A stretch of 64,000 bases of DNA from Flexistipes sinusarabici DSM 4947 (GCF_000218625.1 NC_015672.1:1116001-1180000); one strand, 5' to 3'; numbered from the stretch's first letter, positions 26,080-35,248 are shown. Program-made: numbers and translations. Notes: generated by a model from the sequence alone, not told the origin.

Positions 26080-27048
26080 TCAAGGGTGTGAGAGGCTTCT
26101 GATTGAATCCAGAAAGCGGGCATATTCTTCATTAGAAACAGGAGAATTCCAGTGTCCTGTAAAGTATGCAGCAATAAATATAAGCAAGAATATCAAGGTC
26201 GCTGCTATTGATAATAAGTTTTCATTTTTTTCAAAATACCTGTCTTTGTTAATCATTCTGAGACAATGCTGTTTTACAGCCGTTTCATTCTGTGCGCATT
26301 CTCTGCAGCCTATACAGTTTACGGCAAAGATATTTTCTTTATTATATACCTTTATATCAGAAGGGCAGGCTTCCCGGCATTTTTGGCAATCGATACAGTT
26401 GGCTTTTTCCCTTTTTATTTTAAAAGGTGACAGCCAGGATAAAATACCCAGCAGAGCACCGTAAGGGCAGAGAAACCTGCACCAAAAATTTTTAAAAAGA
26501 TAAGTCAGTAAAATCAAACTTATAATAACTATAAATCCCGTTGTTGAGATGTCCAGGAAAAAATAAAGCATTTTTGCATCAGCTATTTTATTGTAAGGAC
26601 TGTTTTGAAAAAAGATTATCTGCTGCAGGCTCATCTGATAAAAAATGACATACAGAAAAAACAGGAGCAGTATATATTTCACGCTTCCAAGAAAACCTGA
26701 TATCCACCTGTTAATTGTGAATCTGAAACCGGCATTTGAAATAAGTTCCGAAAGAAAACCCACAGGACATATATGGCTGCAGAAACTTTTTTTAACAAAT
26801 ATGCTCATTACAATTGCAGCAATCAGGATGGTTAGGCCTGCCGGATGAACAGGGTCGTATGTACCGGTAAGCAGGAACCTTTTTAAACCTAAAAGGGCGC
26901 TGATTGGCAGAAAACCTTCAACTGAGGAGGGTTTTAAAATACTATAATTTTCGTTTTTAAGCTCATTGATATAGACATAGAACCATATGCCTGCAAAGAT
27001 GGTGTAGATAAAAAATATTGTCTGAATAATTTTTCTTATGCTCACCAT
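26080..27048 (-). CDS. Membrane 4Fe-4S protein, NapH/CcoG/YccM-like
   Basis: A 322-residue inner-membrane protein with about five or six hydrophobic segments. Two CxxxCP motifs, CSHICPVGFLSE and CRFLCPYGALLG, follow transmembrane helices as in NapH and NosR-type proteins. Two 4Fe-4S ferredoxin motifs (CIDCQKCREACP and CIGCRECAQ) follow. It probably passes electrons between quinol and a periplasmic or cytoplasmic partner that is not encoded nearby. ATG at 27048 is preferred because AAGGAG precedes it; earlier in-frame starts have no ribosome-binding site. It is divergent from queC. Confidence 0.85.
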   Translation of the reverse strand: MVSIRKIIQTIFFIYTIFAGIWFYVYINELKNENYSILKPSSVEGFLPISALLGLKRFLLTGTYDPVHPAGLTILIAAIVMSIFVKKSFCSHICPVGFLSELISNAGFRFTINRWISGFLGSVKYILLLFFLYVIFYQMSLQQIIFFQNSPYNKIADAKMLYFFLDISTTGFIVIISLILLTYLFKNFWCRFLCPYGALLGILSWLSPFKIKREKANCIDCQKCREACPSDIKVYNKENIFAVNCIGCRECAQNETAVKQHCLRMINKDRYFEKNENLLSIAATLIFLLIFIAAYFTGHWNSPVSNEEYARFLDSIRSLSHP

Positions 27049-27133
27049 TAACTCCTTGTTGAATAAATCCAAAGTGGTTATAATGATAAGAGAATCAAAA
27101 AAAATTGACATTTATCAATTTTATGGAGTTTTT

Positions 27134-27820
27134 ATGAAAAAAGCAGTAGTTTTAATGAGCGGGGGTTTGGACAGCTGTGTGACAGCGGGAATAGCTTCCC
27201 TGGATTATGAATTATATTTTTTGCATGTTAATTATGGCCAAAAAACGGAAAAGAGAGAGCTTAAGTCTTTCAATGACCTTTACAAACACTTCAACGGCAG
27301 GGATAAACTTATCGTGGATATAGGTTATTTAAAAAAGATCGGAGGCTCTTCTCTTGTAGATGATAAAGAAAATATTGAAGCAGGTAATGTCGAAAGGAAA
27401 GACATCCCGCGAACATATGTGCCTTTCAGAAACGGGAACATATTATCCATTGGTGTCAGCTGGGCTGAAGTTATCGGCGCACAGAAAATATTTATCGGGG
27501 CAGTTGCTGAGGACAGCAGCGGCTATCCGGACTGCAGGAAAGAGTTTTACGATGCTTTTAATGAAGTGTTAAAAGTGGGATTGAAGCCTGAGACTGAACT
27601 ATCAATAGAGACACCTATAATTGATATGACTAAAAGTGAAATAGTCAAAATCGGCAGCGAGCTGAATGTCCCTTTTCATCTTACTTGGTCGTGTTATAAA
27701 AACGAAACCAAAGCATGTGGAGTATGTGACAGCTGTCTTTTGCGTCTAAGAGGTTTTGAGAAAGCCGGAATAAAAGATCCAATTCCTTATGATAAAGTTA
27801 ATTCTTCCGTGGAGGATTAA
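27134..27820 (+). CDS. queC: 7-cyano-7-deazaguanine synthase
   Basis: A 228-residue ATP-dependent enzyme converting 7-carboxy-7-deazaguanine and ammonia to preQ0, in the queuosine tRNA modification pathway. The N-terminal PP-loop is VLMSGGLDSCV. The zinc site is the cluster CYKNETKACGVCDSC at the C-terminus. Start: ATG at 27134 with GGAG six bases upstream; the longer frame back to 27038 overlaps the divergent gene. The pfkA gene begins two bases after its stop. No preQ1 riboswitch is evident upstream. Confidence 0.95.
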   Translation: MKKAVVLMSGGLDSCVTAGIASLDYELYFLHVNYGQKTEKRELKSFNDLYKHFNGRDKLIVDIGYLKKIGGSSLVDDKENIEAGNVERKDIPRTYVPFRNGNILSIGVSWAEVIGAQKIFIGAVAEDSSGYPDCRKEFYDAFNEVLKVGLKPETELSIETPIIDMTKSEIVKIGSELNVPFHLTWSCYKNETKACGVCDSCLLRLRGFEKAGIKDPIPYDKVNSSVED

Positions 27821-27821
27821 A

Positions 27822-28784
27822 GTGAAAAGAATTGCAGTGATGACAAGTGGTGGTGATTGCCCAGGAATGAATGCCGCTATTAGAAGTGTGGTAAGAACTG
27901 CTTTGAACTATGAGATGGAAGTATACGGTATAGAGCAAGGTTACAGTGGACTGATGGAAGATCAGTTTATTAAACTCGAAAGCAGAAGTGTAGCCAATAT
28001 GATACAGAGAGGGGGAACTTTCCTGAGAAGTGCCCGGGCTCCAGAATTCAAAGAAGAAGAAGGACAGCTGAAAGCAATGGAGAATCTTAAAAATCAGGGT
28101 ATAGAAGGACTTATTGTTATAGGGGGAGATGGTTCTCTGGCTGGTGCCAAGGTCATACATGATAAATATCATTTTCCGGTAATAGGTATTCCCGGGTCAA
28201 TAGATAACGACATATACGGAACAGATATGTCTATCGGAGTGGATACTGCTTTAAACACCATTTTGTGGTGTATAGATACTATTAACGATACGGCAAGTTC
28301 ACATGACAGAACATTTATAATAGAAGTTATGGGGCGAAACTGCGGCTATCTAGCCCTTATGTCTGCAATAAGCGGAGGTGCGGAAGCAGCTCTTATCCCG
28401 GAAGTCCCTTTTAAAATTGAAAATATCATCAAGAAAATAAAAGAGAGATACGAAGAGGGAAAAACCCGAAGTGTTATAATTTTGGCAGAAGGAGTGGGTT
28501 CTGCCGGCGATTTCGGAAAAACTTTCGATATGATAGGCGGTTTTGAAACGAGAATTACCGTTTTGGGTCATATCCAAAGGGGGGGCAGCCCCACACATTT
28601 TGACAGGATTCTTGCGACCAGAATGGGGGCTTCTGCAGTGGATTCACTGCTTAACGGCGAAAGTGGGGTGATGACCGCTTTGCAGGAGAGAAAAATAGAA
28701 CTTGTTCCTCTGGGAGAGGTTCTTAACAACAAACGTAAAATGGATAAAAAACTTTTGGAAATTGCAGAGGTGCTGAGCAAATAA
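27822..28784 (+). CDS. pfkA: ATP-dependent 6-phosphofructokinase
   Basis: A 320-residue glycolytic enzyme phosphorylating fructose 6-phosphate. The N-terminal motif TSGGDCPGMNAAIRS, the ATP loop GGDGSLAGA (Gly in place of the second Asp of the PPi-dependent enzymes), the catalytic GSIDNDIYGTD and the substrate segment VMGRNCGYLAL are present. These point to the ATP-using bacterial form. GTG at 27822 has GGAGG just before it and is the right start by length. It sits one base behind queC and is probably translated from the same mRNA. Confidence 0.94.
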   Translation: MKRIAVMTSGGDCPGMNAAIRSVVRTALNYEMEVYGIEQGYSGLMEDQFIKLESRSVANMIQRGGTFLRSARAPEFKEEEGQLKAMENLKNQGIEGLIVIGGDGSLAGAKVIHDKYHFPVIGIPGSIDNDIYGTDMSIGVDTALNTILWCIDTINDTASSHDRTFIIEVMGRNCGYLALMSAISGGAEAALIPEVPFKIENIIKKIKERYEEGKTRSVIILAEGVGSAGDFGKTFDMIGGFETRITVLGHIQRGGSPTHFDRILATRMGASAVDSLLNGESGVMTALQERKIELVPLGEVLNNKRKMDKKLLEIAEVLSK

Positions 28785-28839
28785 AGCATGTAGATTTGGT
28801 GTTAAGCAGAAACGCAGAAATTATTAGCATATAGACTGA

Positions 28840-28975
28840 GACCTCTCGGGTAACTCGAGGTGACAACTACCAAATGTGTCTAGCATCTGCCTTGGGCGGA
28901 TATATGTGCCCTTTGCCCGTCATTGGGCGAACAAAGACGTGTAAAAAGTGCAAGTGCGAAACTTAAATTATATTA
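28840..28975. repeat. Intergenic repeat with hairpin and AAGTGCGAAACTT end
   Basis: Bases 28852-28872 form an ACCTC...GAGGT hairpin. Bases 28929-28965 match the reverse complement of 62352-62390, sharing GAACAAAGACGTG and AAGTGCGAAACTT with minor changes. This copy lacks the partner end. Confidence 0.6.
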
Positions 28976-28984
28976 TAATAAGGA

Positions 28985-29539
28985 GTGAAAATGAGCATAG
29001 CTACAGGAAAAGGTGATTTCGGAAACACAAGCCTGTTCACTGGGGAAAAAATTTCCAAAGCTGATCTCAAGGTTGAAACATACGGCACAGGTGATGAGTT
29101 GATATCATTTTTGGGATGGCTGAAACATGATGCAAAATATTTTGCTGATTTTATAGAGTGGGTTCAGATTAAACTATACAAAATGAATGCTGTTTTGGCT
29201 TCTTCTGTTGAAACAAAAAAGAATGAATGTGTTGACAATTTCAAAGAGGACAAACAGTATTCACTTGATTTTTTTCTATCAGAGCTGGAAAAGGAATACG
29301 GCAGATTGGATGGTTTTATTATACCCTCGGAAACACTTTCAGCATCAAAGGCGGATATTTGCAGAAGTATCTGCAGGAGATTTGAAAGAAGGGTGATCTC
29401 ACTATCAGCCCATGAAAAGATTGACAAAGAGATATTAATTTTTATAAATAGATTGTCCGATGTGCTGTTCATGATGGCGCGTGTGATGGCAAAAAGAGAA
29501 GGAGGAACAACCTATGGCTTTAAAAGAACAGATACTTGA
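28985..29539 (+). CDS. PduO-type cob(I)alamin adenosyltransferase
   Basis: A 184-residue enzyme transferring adenosyl from ATP to cob(I)alamin to make the B12 coenzyme. The N-terminal GKGDFGNTSLFTGEKISK is the ATP site and the C-terminal segment CRRFERRVISL with FINRLSDVLFMMARV is typical of the trimeric PduO/MMAB fold. Length matches the family norm. AAGGAG lies eight bases ahead of the ATG. Its 3' end overlaps the next gene by 26 bases. No cobalamin riboswitch was seen upstream. Confidence 0.9.
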   Translation: MKMSIATGKGDFGNTSLFTGEKISKADLKVETYGTGDELISFLGWLKHDAKYFADFIEWVQIKLYKMNAVLASSVETKKNECVDNFKEDKQYSLDFFLSELEKEYGRLDGFIIPSETLSASKADICRSICRRFERRVISLSAHEKIDKEILIFINRLSDVLFMMARVMAKREGGTTYGFKRTDT

Positions 29540-29966
29540 AGATATGAAACAGTTTATGAGGGATAAAAACCAGGTTGCTCTTGGAGCCGTGAGAATGCTT
29601 AGATCTGAAATCAGAAATGCTGAAATAGAAAAAGGCGGCGATCTGAACGATGATGAAATTGTTAAATTGGTTTCAACCGCCGTTAAGAAAAGAAAGGATT
29701 CCGCAGGCCAGTACAAAGAGGCGGGCAGGGAGGATTTGGCTTCCAAAGAGCTGGAGGAGATCAAAGTACTTGAAAAATATATGCCGGAGCAGCTTTCAGA
29801 AGATGAAATTCGCAGCCTTGTTAAAAATGAAATTTCAAAGCTTGACTCCCCGGATAAAAAATATTTCGGTCAGGTAATGAAAGCGGTTATGGCAGAAGTG
29901 GGAAACAAGGCGGATGGAAAGGTGGTTAACAGAATAGTGAAAGAGGCTTTTGATGCCAATAACTGA
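29514..29966 (+). CDS. GatB/YqeY family protein
   Basis: A 150-residue YqeY-family protein whose fold matches the C-terminal tRNA-binding domain of GatB. The first half is AVRMLRSEIRNAEI followed by KKRKDSAGQYKEAGREDLA; the later half has LEKYMPEQLSEDEI and NRIVKEAF. It may bind tRNA, but its role is not known. GGAGG is present eight bases before the ATG. It overlaps the cobalamin gene upstream and the cvpA gene begins 14 bases before its end. Confidence 0.9.
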   Translation: MALKEQILEDMKQFMRDKNQVALGAVRMLRSEIRNAEIEKGGDLNDDEIVKLVSTAVKKRKDSAGQYKEAGREDLASKELEEIKVLEKYMPEQLSEDEIRSLVKNEISKLDSPDKKYFGQVMKAVMAEVGNKADGKVVNRIVKEAFDANN

Positions 29967-30465
29967 TATAGTAATACTTATCATTATAGGATTCTTTGCA
30001 GTGAAAGGATTGTTTAAAGGCTTGATCAATGAAGTTTTCGGACTGCTTGGACTTATTCTCGGTTATATACTCTCTTTCCAATTTTATATCCCGTTATCCA
30101 AAATTTATATCTATCTGGGGATATCTGAAGAAGTATCAATGGGGCTGGGTTTTGTAACGGCTTTTCTATTGATCTACATTGTTATTTTTCTTTCAGGTAA
30201 ACTGCTTGCACGATTTTTTAAAGCCATACAGCTTGGATGGGCTGACAAAAGCGGCGGTTTTGCTTTTGGAGCGTTTAAATCGGCTGTAATTACAGGGCTC
30301 GCTCTCTCATTTTTATTGACATTAACTCCGGATAATTCGGCTTTCAGCAAGAATATCAGAAATTCAGCAATATCAAAAAGACTTATAAAAATTACACCCT
30401 ATGTCTTCGATATGCTTAATAAATTACCTGAAGTCCGCAAAGAAAACCCTTTCAGCAGAGAATAA
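29953..30465 (+). CDS. CvpA family membrane protein
   Basis: A 170-residue protein with four hydrophobic segments and the CvpA signature at the start (DIVILIIIGFFAVKGLFKGLINE, then LGLILGYILSF). E. coli CvpA is linked to colicin V production and cell-envelope function, and in others the gene lies before mutS2, as here. The ATG at 29953 overlaps the end of the YqeY gene. mutS2 follows after ten bases. Confidence 0.85.
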   Translation: MPITDIVILIIIGFFAVKGLFKGLINEVFGLLGLILGYILSFQFYIPLSKIYIYLGISEEVSMGLGFVTAFLLIYIVIFLSGKLLARFFKAIQLGWADKSGGFAFGAFKSAVITGLALSFLLTLTPDNSAFSKNIRNSAISKRLIKITPYVFDMLNKLPEVRKENPFSRE

Positions 30466-30475
30466 CTAAAGATTT

Positions 30476-32773
30476 ATGAAATATTCCGATAGCCTTGAGT
30501 TTGAAAAGTTTAAAGAGATAGCGGATAGCGAATTTACCTCTTTATTTGCCAAAGAGAAACTTTCCTCTTTACACCCTGTAAATAATCTAAGAAAAATCGA
30601 TGAAAAGCAGAAACTGCTTGGAGAAACATTAACCATTCGTGAGATTTTAAAAATAGCCCTCCCTGATGATTCGGGATATCATGAATTTTACTATAGGCTG
30701 AAAGACCCTTATGCATCGTTTATGGTGGAGGATATAGGAAAATTCCGGGATTTTCATAAGGATGTTTCCGAGCTTAAAAAAACTCTTATTGAAAGTGATA
30801 ATGTTGTTAGCCTGAGAGATATCTTAAAAAACATGTTTTCCCTTTCAGGGCTGATTGAGACAATCGACAAAAAAGTAACGTATGACTGCAAGGTTAAAGA
30901 CAGTGCCACTCCAGAGCTCAAGAAGATAAGGTCATCCCTGAAAACTACAAGACAGCGTCTGATAGACAGCCTGAATAAATTAATGTTTGGCAGAAATTCC
31001 GATAAATTTGTACAGGAACAGGTGATTAAGGAAATAAAAGGCAGATTTGTGATTCCAGTCAAATCAAATTTCAGGCAATATTTTTCCGGGGTGGTTTATT
31101 CATCCTCCAATACCGGTCAAACCCTTTATGTTGAGCCAACTGCTGTTATCGATCTTAATAACGATTTCGAGAATCTTAAAAGCAGGGAAAGTGATGAGGT
31201 TTATAAAATACTCAGGATGCTGCTTGATGCCATTAAGTCCCACATATATGAAGTCACGACGACTGTAAATGCCTACACCGATTTTGCATATTATTTTGAA
31301 ATGGCAAAATTTTACAAAAACAAAATGTATACATTCCCTGAATTTGGTGAGGATGTTATTTTTGATAGTGTGCATCACCCCCTTATTTATCTGTTAAAAG
31401 GAGCTGAGTCTGTACCTATAGACTTTGTGTTGAGAAGGGATAATGATCTGGCCGTTATAACCGGACCTAACACAGGCGGTAAAACCGCTGCACTGAAATC
31501 AGCCGGTTTAAACTGTATTATTGCCAAATGCGGGCTGCCTGTTTTTGGCAATACTCTCAAAATGGCCGACTTTCACTCTGTGTTTGCAGATATAGGTGAT
31601 AAACAGTCACTTATTCTGGACTTGAGTACGTTTTCTTCCCACATGCTGAATATAAAGAATATTCTGGAGGAAGCAGATAAAAACAGCCTGGTTCTTTTGG
31701 ATGAACTGGGTACAGGCACCGAACCCAAAGAAGGTGCTGCTCTTGCGGTATCGATAATAGAATACCTGCTTGAAAAAGATGCAAAAGTTGTGGTTACAAC
31801 CCATTTTTCAGAAGTTAAAAATTATGCATTGAAATATAAAGAAGCAATTATCTATTCGGTGGATTTCGATTATGAAAATTTTCTGCCGAAATACCGGCTG
31901 CTTTCAGGGGTGGTAGGAAAATCAAATCCTCTTGTTATTGCCGGAAAGCTTGGTTTTAATGAAACTGTTATAAAAAATGCTGAAAATATTATTGCCAGAA
32001 ATTCCAGTCAGGCTGAATTTAAACTGGATGAGTTGAATGAACAAAAAGCTGCACTTGAGCGCCGGCTTTTTGAGCTGAGACAACATGAACAAAATGTTCT
32101 TGAACAAAAAGAAGACGTTGAAAGAAGGGAAAAAGAGATAAACAGAAAACTTAGAATGAAGGAATCGGAAATTCTTGAAGAATCCTATTCGCTGCTTCAA
32201 AAATTAAAAAGAAAAGTGAAAAGCAAAAAGCCGGTTTACCCGGAAAAGCAGCTGGATGAAGATATAAATGCTACAGAGGAAAAGTTAAATAATGTAAAAA
32301 AACACGATAAGCCTGTTGAAAATATCAGTAAAGGCGATACCGTCTTTTTGGAAAAGTACAATAAAGAAGCAGAGATACTCGATGTTGACAAAGACAGAGT
32401 TTATGTTGATATGGGCGGGATTAAAGTAAAAATGAGTAAAAATGACATTATTGGCAGGAAGATAAATAAAAACGCTAAAGAAAGCGTAAAAAGCGCAAAA
32501 AAGGTGAAGGTAAGTACTCCGCCAAATACAGCGGTTAAAAGGGAAATAGTAGTAGTGGGAAAAACGGTGGATGAAGCATGGGACAGGGTTGATAAATTCA
32601 TAGATGAAGCTATTCTTGCAAATATTTCAGAGATTTTTATAATACATGGCAGGGGCTCGGGAGCTCTAAAGAGGGGGATTCGTGACTTTTTAAAAGATGA
32701 TGTCCGCGTTAACTCTTATAAGGAAGCCTCCCCTAAAGAAGGTGGTTCAGCGGTTACTGTTGTGAATCTGTAA
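30476..32773 (+). CDS. mutS2: MutS2 family ATPase/endonuclease
   Basis: A 765-residue MutS2 protein. It lacks the mismatch-binding domain of MutS and has the core clamp region from about 100-320. The ATPase has Walker A GPNTGGKTAALKS, Walker B LVLLDELGTGTEP and a downstream TTHFSEVKNYA segment. A coiled coil runs from about 515 to 620. The C-terminal Smr domain (HGRGSGALKRGIRDFL) could nick DNA. Roles include recombination control and, in other bacteria, rescue of collided ribosomes. The start follows the cvpA stop by ten bases, with an AAAG rather than a strong ribosome-binding site. Confidence 0.93.
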   Translation: MKYSDSLEFEKFKEIADSEFTSLFAKEKLSSLHPVNNLRKIDEKQKLLGETLTIREILKIALPDDSGYHEFYYRLKDPYASFMVEDIGKFRDFHKDVSELKKTLIESDNVVSLRDILKNMFSLSGLIETIDKKVTYDCKVKDSATPELKKIRSSLKTTRQRLIDSLNKLMFGRNSDKFVQEQVIKEIKGRFVIPVKSNFRQYFSGVVYSSSNTGQTLYVEPTAVIDLNNDFENLKSRESDEVYKILRMLLDAIKSHIYEVTTTVNAYTDFAYYFEMAKFYKNKMYTFPEFGEDVIFDSVHHPLIYLLKGAESVPIDFVLRRDNDLAVITGPNTGGKTAALKSAGLNCIIAKCGLPVFGNTLKMADFHSVFADIGDKQSLILDLSTFSSHMLNIKNILEEADKNSLVLLDELGTGTEPKEGAALAVSIIEYLLEKDAKVVVTTHFSEVKNYALKYKEAIIYSVDFDYENFLPKYRLLSGVVGKSNPLVIAGKLGFNETVIKNAENIIARNSSQAEFKLDELNEQKAALERRLFELRQHEQNVLEQKEDVERREKEINRKLRMKESEILEESYSLLQKLKRKVKSKKPVYPEKQLDEDINATEEKLNNVKKHDKPVENISKGDTVFLEKYNKEAEILDVDKDRVYVDMGGIKVKMSKNDIIGRKINKNAKESVKSAKKVKVSTPPNTAVKREIVVVGKTVDEAWDRVDKFIDEAILANISEIFIIHGRGSGALKRGIRDFLKDDVRVNSYKEASPKEGGSAVTVVNL

Positions 32774-32844
32774 AGAGGTAAAGACTAAGAGACCAGTTTA
32801 CAGGGCTGGGGAACAAGGTTCAGGGGGCAAGTCAATTGAATGGG

Positions 32845-32968
32845 ATTGAAACAGTTGATAAAATTGAGGTGGAGAGGTAGTGAAGTAGAGAGATAGTGAG
32901 GCAGGGAGGGAATTCAACATTGAATGTTGAACATTGAACTTTGAACTTGTCTCACACGCATCACGCAT
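32845..32968. repeat. Heptamer arrays, purine-rich then TTGAACN type
   Basis: Purine-rich 7-bp units (AGGTAGT, GAAGTAG, AGAGATA, GTGAGGC) give way to TTCAACA, TTGAATG, TTGAACA, TTGAACT, TTGAACT, TGTCTCA, CACGCAT and CACGCAT at 32913-32968, all in one register. This is the same composite style as 1543-1640. Confidence 0.82.
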
Positions 32969-32991
32969 TACGGTTTTTAAGTGAAATTTTA

Positions 32992-33028
32992 TTGTTTTTG
33001 AAGTTAAAATGAGTTAGAATATGCTAAC
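32992..33028 (+). promoter_or_regulatory. Promoter with overlapping palindromic operator of the DtxR-like gene
   Basis: TTGTTT at 32992-32997 and TAGAAT at 33015-33020 are 17 bases apart. A perfect inverted repeat GTTAG-N6-CTAAC (33013-33028) overlaps the -10 box and resembles the half-site spacing of DtxR/MntR operators. Autoregulation by the product of the next gene is likely. Confidence 0.6.
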
Positions 33029-33046
33029 AATATTTCAGGAGATATT

Positions 33047-33484
33047 ATGCAAAACAGAAAACTCTCAACAAGCATGGAAGATTATCTGGAGACTATTTTC
33101 ATTTTGCAAAATGAAGGAAAATCTGCCAGGTCTAAAGATATTTCCGAAAAACTTAGTGTGAAAAAATCCTCTGTTACCAATGCATTGCAGCTGCTTTCCG
33201 AAGGAGGGTATATAAATTATAACAAATACAGTGAGGTAACGCTGACGGATAAGGGGATGAAATATGCCCGTGAAGTATACAAAAGGCATGAAACCATAAA
33301 AGAATTTTTTGAGCATGTACTGCAGGTGGATTCAGAGCTGGCCGAAGAAAATGCCTGTAAAATTGAGCATGTTATAGACAAAAAAGTTTTTGATAAATTA
33401 TCCTGTTTCCTTGAGTTTATAATGCAAAGTGATATTACTTGTGTGAATATTGAAAAATTCAGGCAGGTATGTGAAGAAAATTGA
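33047..33484 (+). CDS. DtxR/MntR family metal-dependent regulator
   Basis: A 145-residue metalloregulator. The winged helix at residues 8-70 (MEDYLETIFILQNEGKSARSKDISEKL) and the dimerisation helices with KRHETIKEFFEHVL and ENACKIEHVI are typical of the MntR/IdeR group, without an SH3-like third domain. The residues His, Glu and Cys in these helices are the expected Mn or Fe ligands. It has a probable self-regulating operator just upstream. It overlaps the alpha/beta hydrolase gene by four bases. Whether it responds to Mn or Fe cannot be told. Confidence 0.85.
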   Translation: MQNRKLSTSMEDYLETIFILQNEGKSARSKDISEKLSVKKSSVTNALQLLSEGGYINYNKYSEVTLTDKGMKYAREVYKRHETIKEFFEHVLQVDSELAEENACKIEHVIDKKVFDKLSCFLEFIMQSDITCVNIEKFRQVCEEN

Positions 33485-34434
33485 ATATTTATACGAACAA
33501 AAAAAAGACGATTTTCAGGTGGTTTATACTCCCCTGGATTATCGGACTGATTTTAATATTTCTGGCTGTTGGTTTGGTTACTGATATGGATAAAAACCTA
33601 AAACCTATTGTTGCTTTGGATAACGTGAGTTCCGAGGAATTGTACCAGCTTGATCTTAAAAGAAGCTACGCTGAAGGGGTAAAGTTGGATGAGAATCTTC
33701 CTCTTTATACTGAAGGAACCGATAATTCTGTCGGAATCCTTTTGATACACGGTTTTACAGGCTCCCCTTATGAAATGCACGAACTTTCAGCATATCTTAA
33801 CAGTTTCGGATACAGTACTTATTCAGTAAGGCTGCCCGGAAGCGGTACAACTCCTGAAAACCTTAATGAGTTTACTTATAAAGATTGGTATGAATCTCTG
33901 AAATTCGGTTATTTCGCATTGAAAAACAGTTGCAATCAGGTTTATGTGGCGGGACAGTCCCTTGGTGGTCTTCTGGCTTCTGCTGTGGGTTATTATAACG
34001 AAGTTTCGGGGATAATAATGTTGAATCCTGCTTTTAAAATCAAGGACTGGAGGTTTCAGTTTATCCCTTTAATGCAATTATTTAATAGTATTTCCAAAAA
34101 ATCTGATTTTGATGCAAATTACGCAGGTTATTTTTACGATGTCTGGCCGTTAAAAGGCATGTATCAGCTTTATTTGACACAGAAATATGTGAAAAAGAAA
34201 TTGCACGACTATGACTCGCCCGTTCTCCTGGTGCAGGCTATAGAAGATGAAGTTGTTGACTACAAAGGCGTTTTAAGATATTTTGAAAATATCAAGGCAA
34301 AAGATAAGAAAAAAGTTCTGGTTGAGGGCAAAGAAGATATGCATGTACTCACCCTCAGTAAAAACTCAAAGCAGCAATTTGTCTTTGAAGCTATCAGTAA
34401 TTGGATAAAGGAGAAGTCAAATGTTCAGCGGTAA
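33481..34434 (+). CDS. Membrane-anchored alpha/beta hydrolase
   Basis: A 317-residue hydrolase with one N-terminal membrane helix (WFILPWIIGLILIFLAVGLV), so the enzyme domain probably lies outside the cytoplasm. The oxyanion segment is LLIHGFTGSPYEM, the nucleophile elbow is VAGQSLGGLLAS, the acid is in VQAIEDEVVDY and the His in KEDMHVLTL, completing a Ser-Asp/Glu-His triad. It is similar in style to carboxylesterase/lysophospholipase-type proteins. It starts with TTG at 33481 overlapping the regulator stop, and overlaps proC by 14 bases. The substrate is unknown. Confidence 0.82.
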   Translation: MNIYTNKKKTIFRWFILPWIIGLILIFLAVGLVTDMDKNLKPIVALDNVSSEELYQLDLKRSYAEGVKLDENLPLYTEGTDNSVGILLIHGFTGSPYEMHELSAYLNSFGYSTYSVRLPGSGTTPENLNEFTYKDWYESLKFGYFALKNSCNQVYVAGQSLGGLLASAVGYYNEVSGIIMLNPAFKIKDWRFQFIPLMQLFNSISKKSDFDANYAGYFYDVWPLKGMYQLYLTQKYVKKKLHDYDSPVLLVQAIEDEVVDYKGVLRYFENIKAKDKKKVLVEGKEDMHVLTLSKNSKQQFVFEAISNWIKEKSNVQR

Positions 34435-35248
34435 AAAAATAGGTTTCATAGGTTCCGGGAATATGGCTTCGGTTTTAATCAAAGGTATATTAAAAGCCGG
34501 TCTTGTGGAGGAAAAGTCCGTTTTTGCAAGTGATATCGATCCAGAGAAGCTTGAAAGTCTAAAATCTGAATACGGTATTAATACGGTATTTAAAGATAAC
34601 AAAAAAGTTGTAGAAGATAGCGATATAATTGTGCTGGCTGTAAAGCCGCAGATAATGAGCAGAATATTATCTGAAATTGATGAGAAGCTTGACTCAAGTA
34701 AGCTGGTAATCTCAATAGCTGCTGGTATTTCAACGGAGTACATTGACAGTCTTACCAGCAATGATCTGAAAATAATCAGAGCAATGCCGAACACACCGGC
34801 TTTAATTATGGAAGGTGCCACTGCAATATGCCCCGGTGAGAATGTTTCAGAAGATGATTTGAAGCTTGCACGGGAAATATTTAGCGCAGTTGGCGTAGTG
34901 GTGGTTGTTGATGAAACTCAGATGGATGCTGTTACAGGTTTGTCCGGAAGCGGCCCTGCTTATATCTTTATGATGATAGAGGCGCTTAGTGATGCCGGTG
35001 TTAAAATGGGGCTTTCAAGAAATGTATCAATGAAGCTGGCAGCCCAGACTGTAATGGGTGCCGCAAAACTTCAGATAGAGACGGGAATGCACCCCGGAAG
35101 ACTAAAGGATATGGTTACATCTCCAGGCGGAACTGCAATAGCGGGCATACATACCCTTGAGCAGGGTGCATTAAGAACAACACTGATCAATGCTGTGGAA
35201 AATGCCACCCTTAGGTCAAAAGAACTGGGAAAGAAAAATGGAAGATAA
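34421..35248 (+). CDS. proC: Pyrroline-5-carboxylate reductase
   Basis: A 275-residue NAD(P)H-dependent enzyme for the last step of proline synthesis. The N-terminal Rossmann motif is IGFIGSGNMASVLIKG. Motifs AVKPQIM, RAMPNTPALIMEG, the catalytic-region GLSGSGPAYIFMMIEAL and the C-terminal TSPGGTAIAGIHTLEQG are complete. GGAG precedes the ATG, and the gene overlaps its neighbours on both sides. The downstream regulator overlaps its final 11 bases. Confidence 0.95.
   Translation: MFSGKKIGFIGSGNMASVLIKGILKAGLVEEKSVFASDIDPEKLESLKSEYGINTVFKDNKKVVEDSDIIVLAVKPQIMSRILSEIDEKLDSSKLVISIAAGISTEYIDSLTSNDLKIIRAMPNTPALIMEGATAICPGENVSEDDLKLAREIFSAVGVVVVVDETQMDAVTGLSGSGPAYIFMMIEALSDAGVKMGLSRNVSMKLAAQTVMGAAKLQIETGMHPGRLKDMVTSPGGTAIAGIHTLEQGALRTTLINAVENATLRSKELGKKNGR

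Noticed and set aside
27049-27133. preQ1 riboswitch ahead of queC
   Set aside because: The 85-base gap has no H-type pseudoknot or C-rich loop pattern and is AT-rich.
28785-28984. Cobalamin riboswitch ahead of the adenosyltransferase
   Set aside because: No B12-box-like core (GCCACTG) or usual receptor helices are seen; the region is largely repeat.
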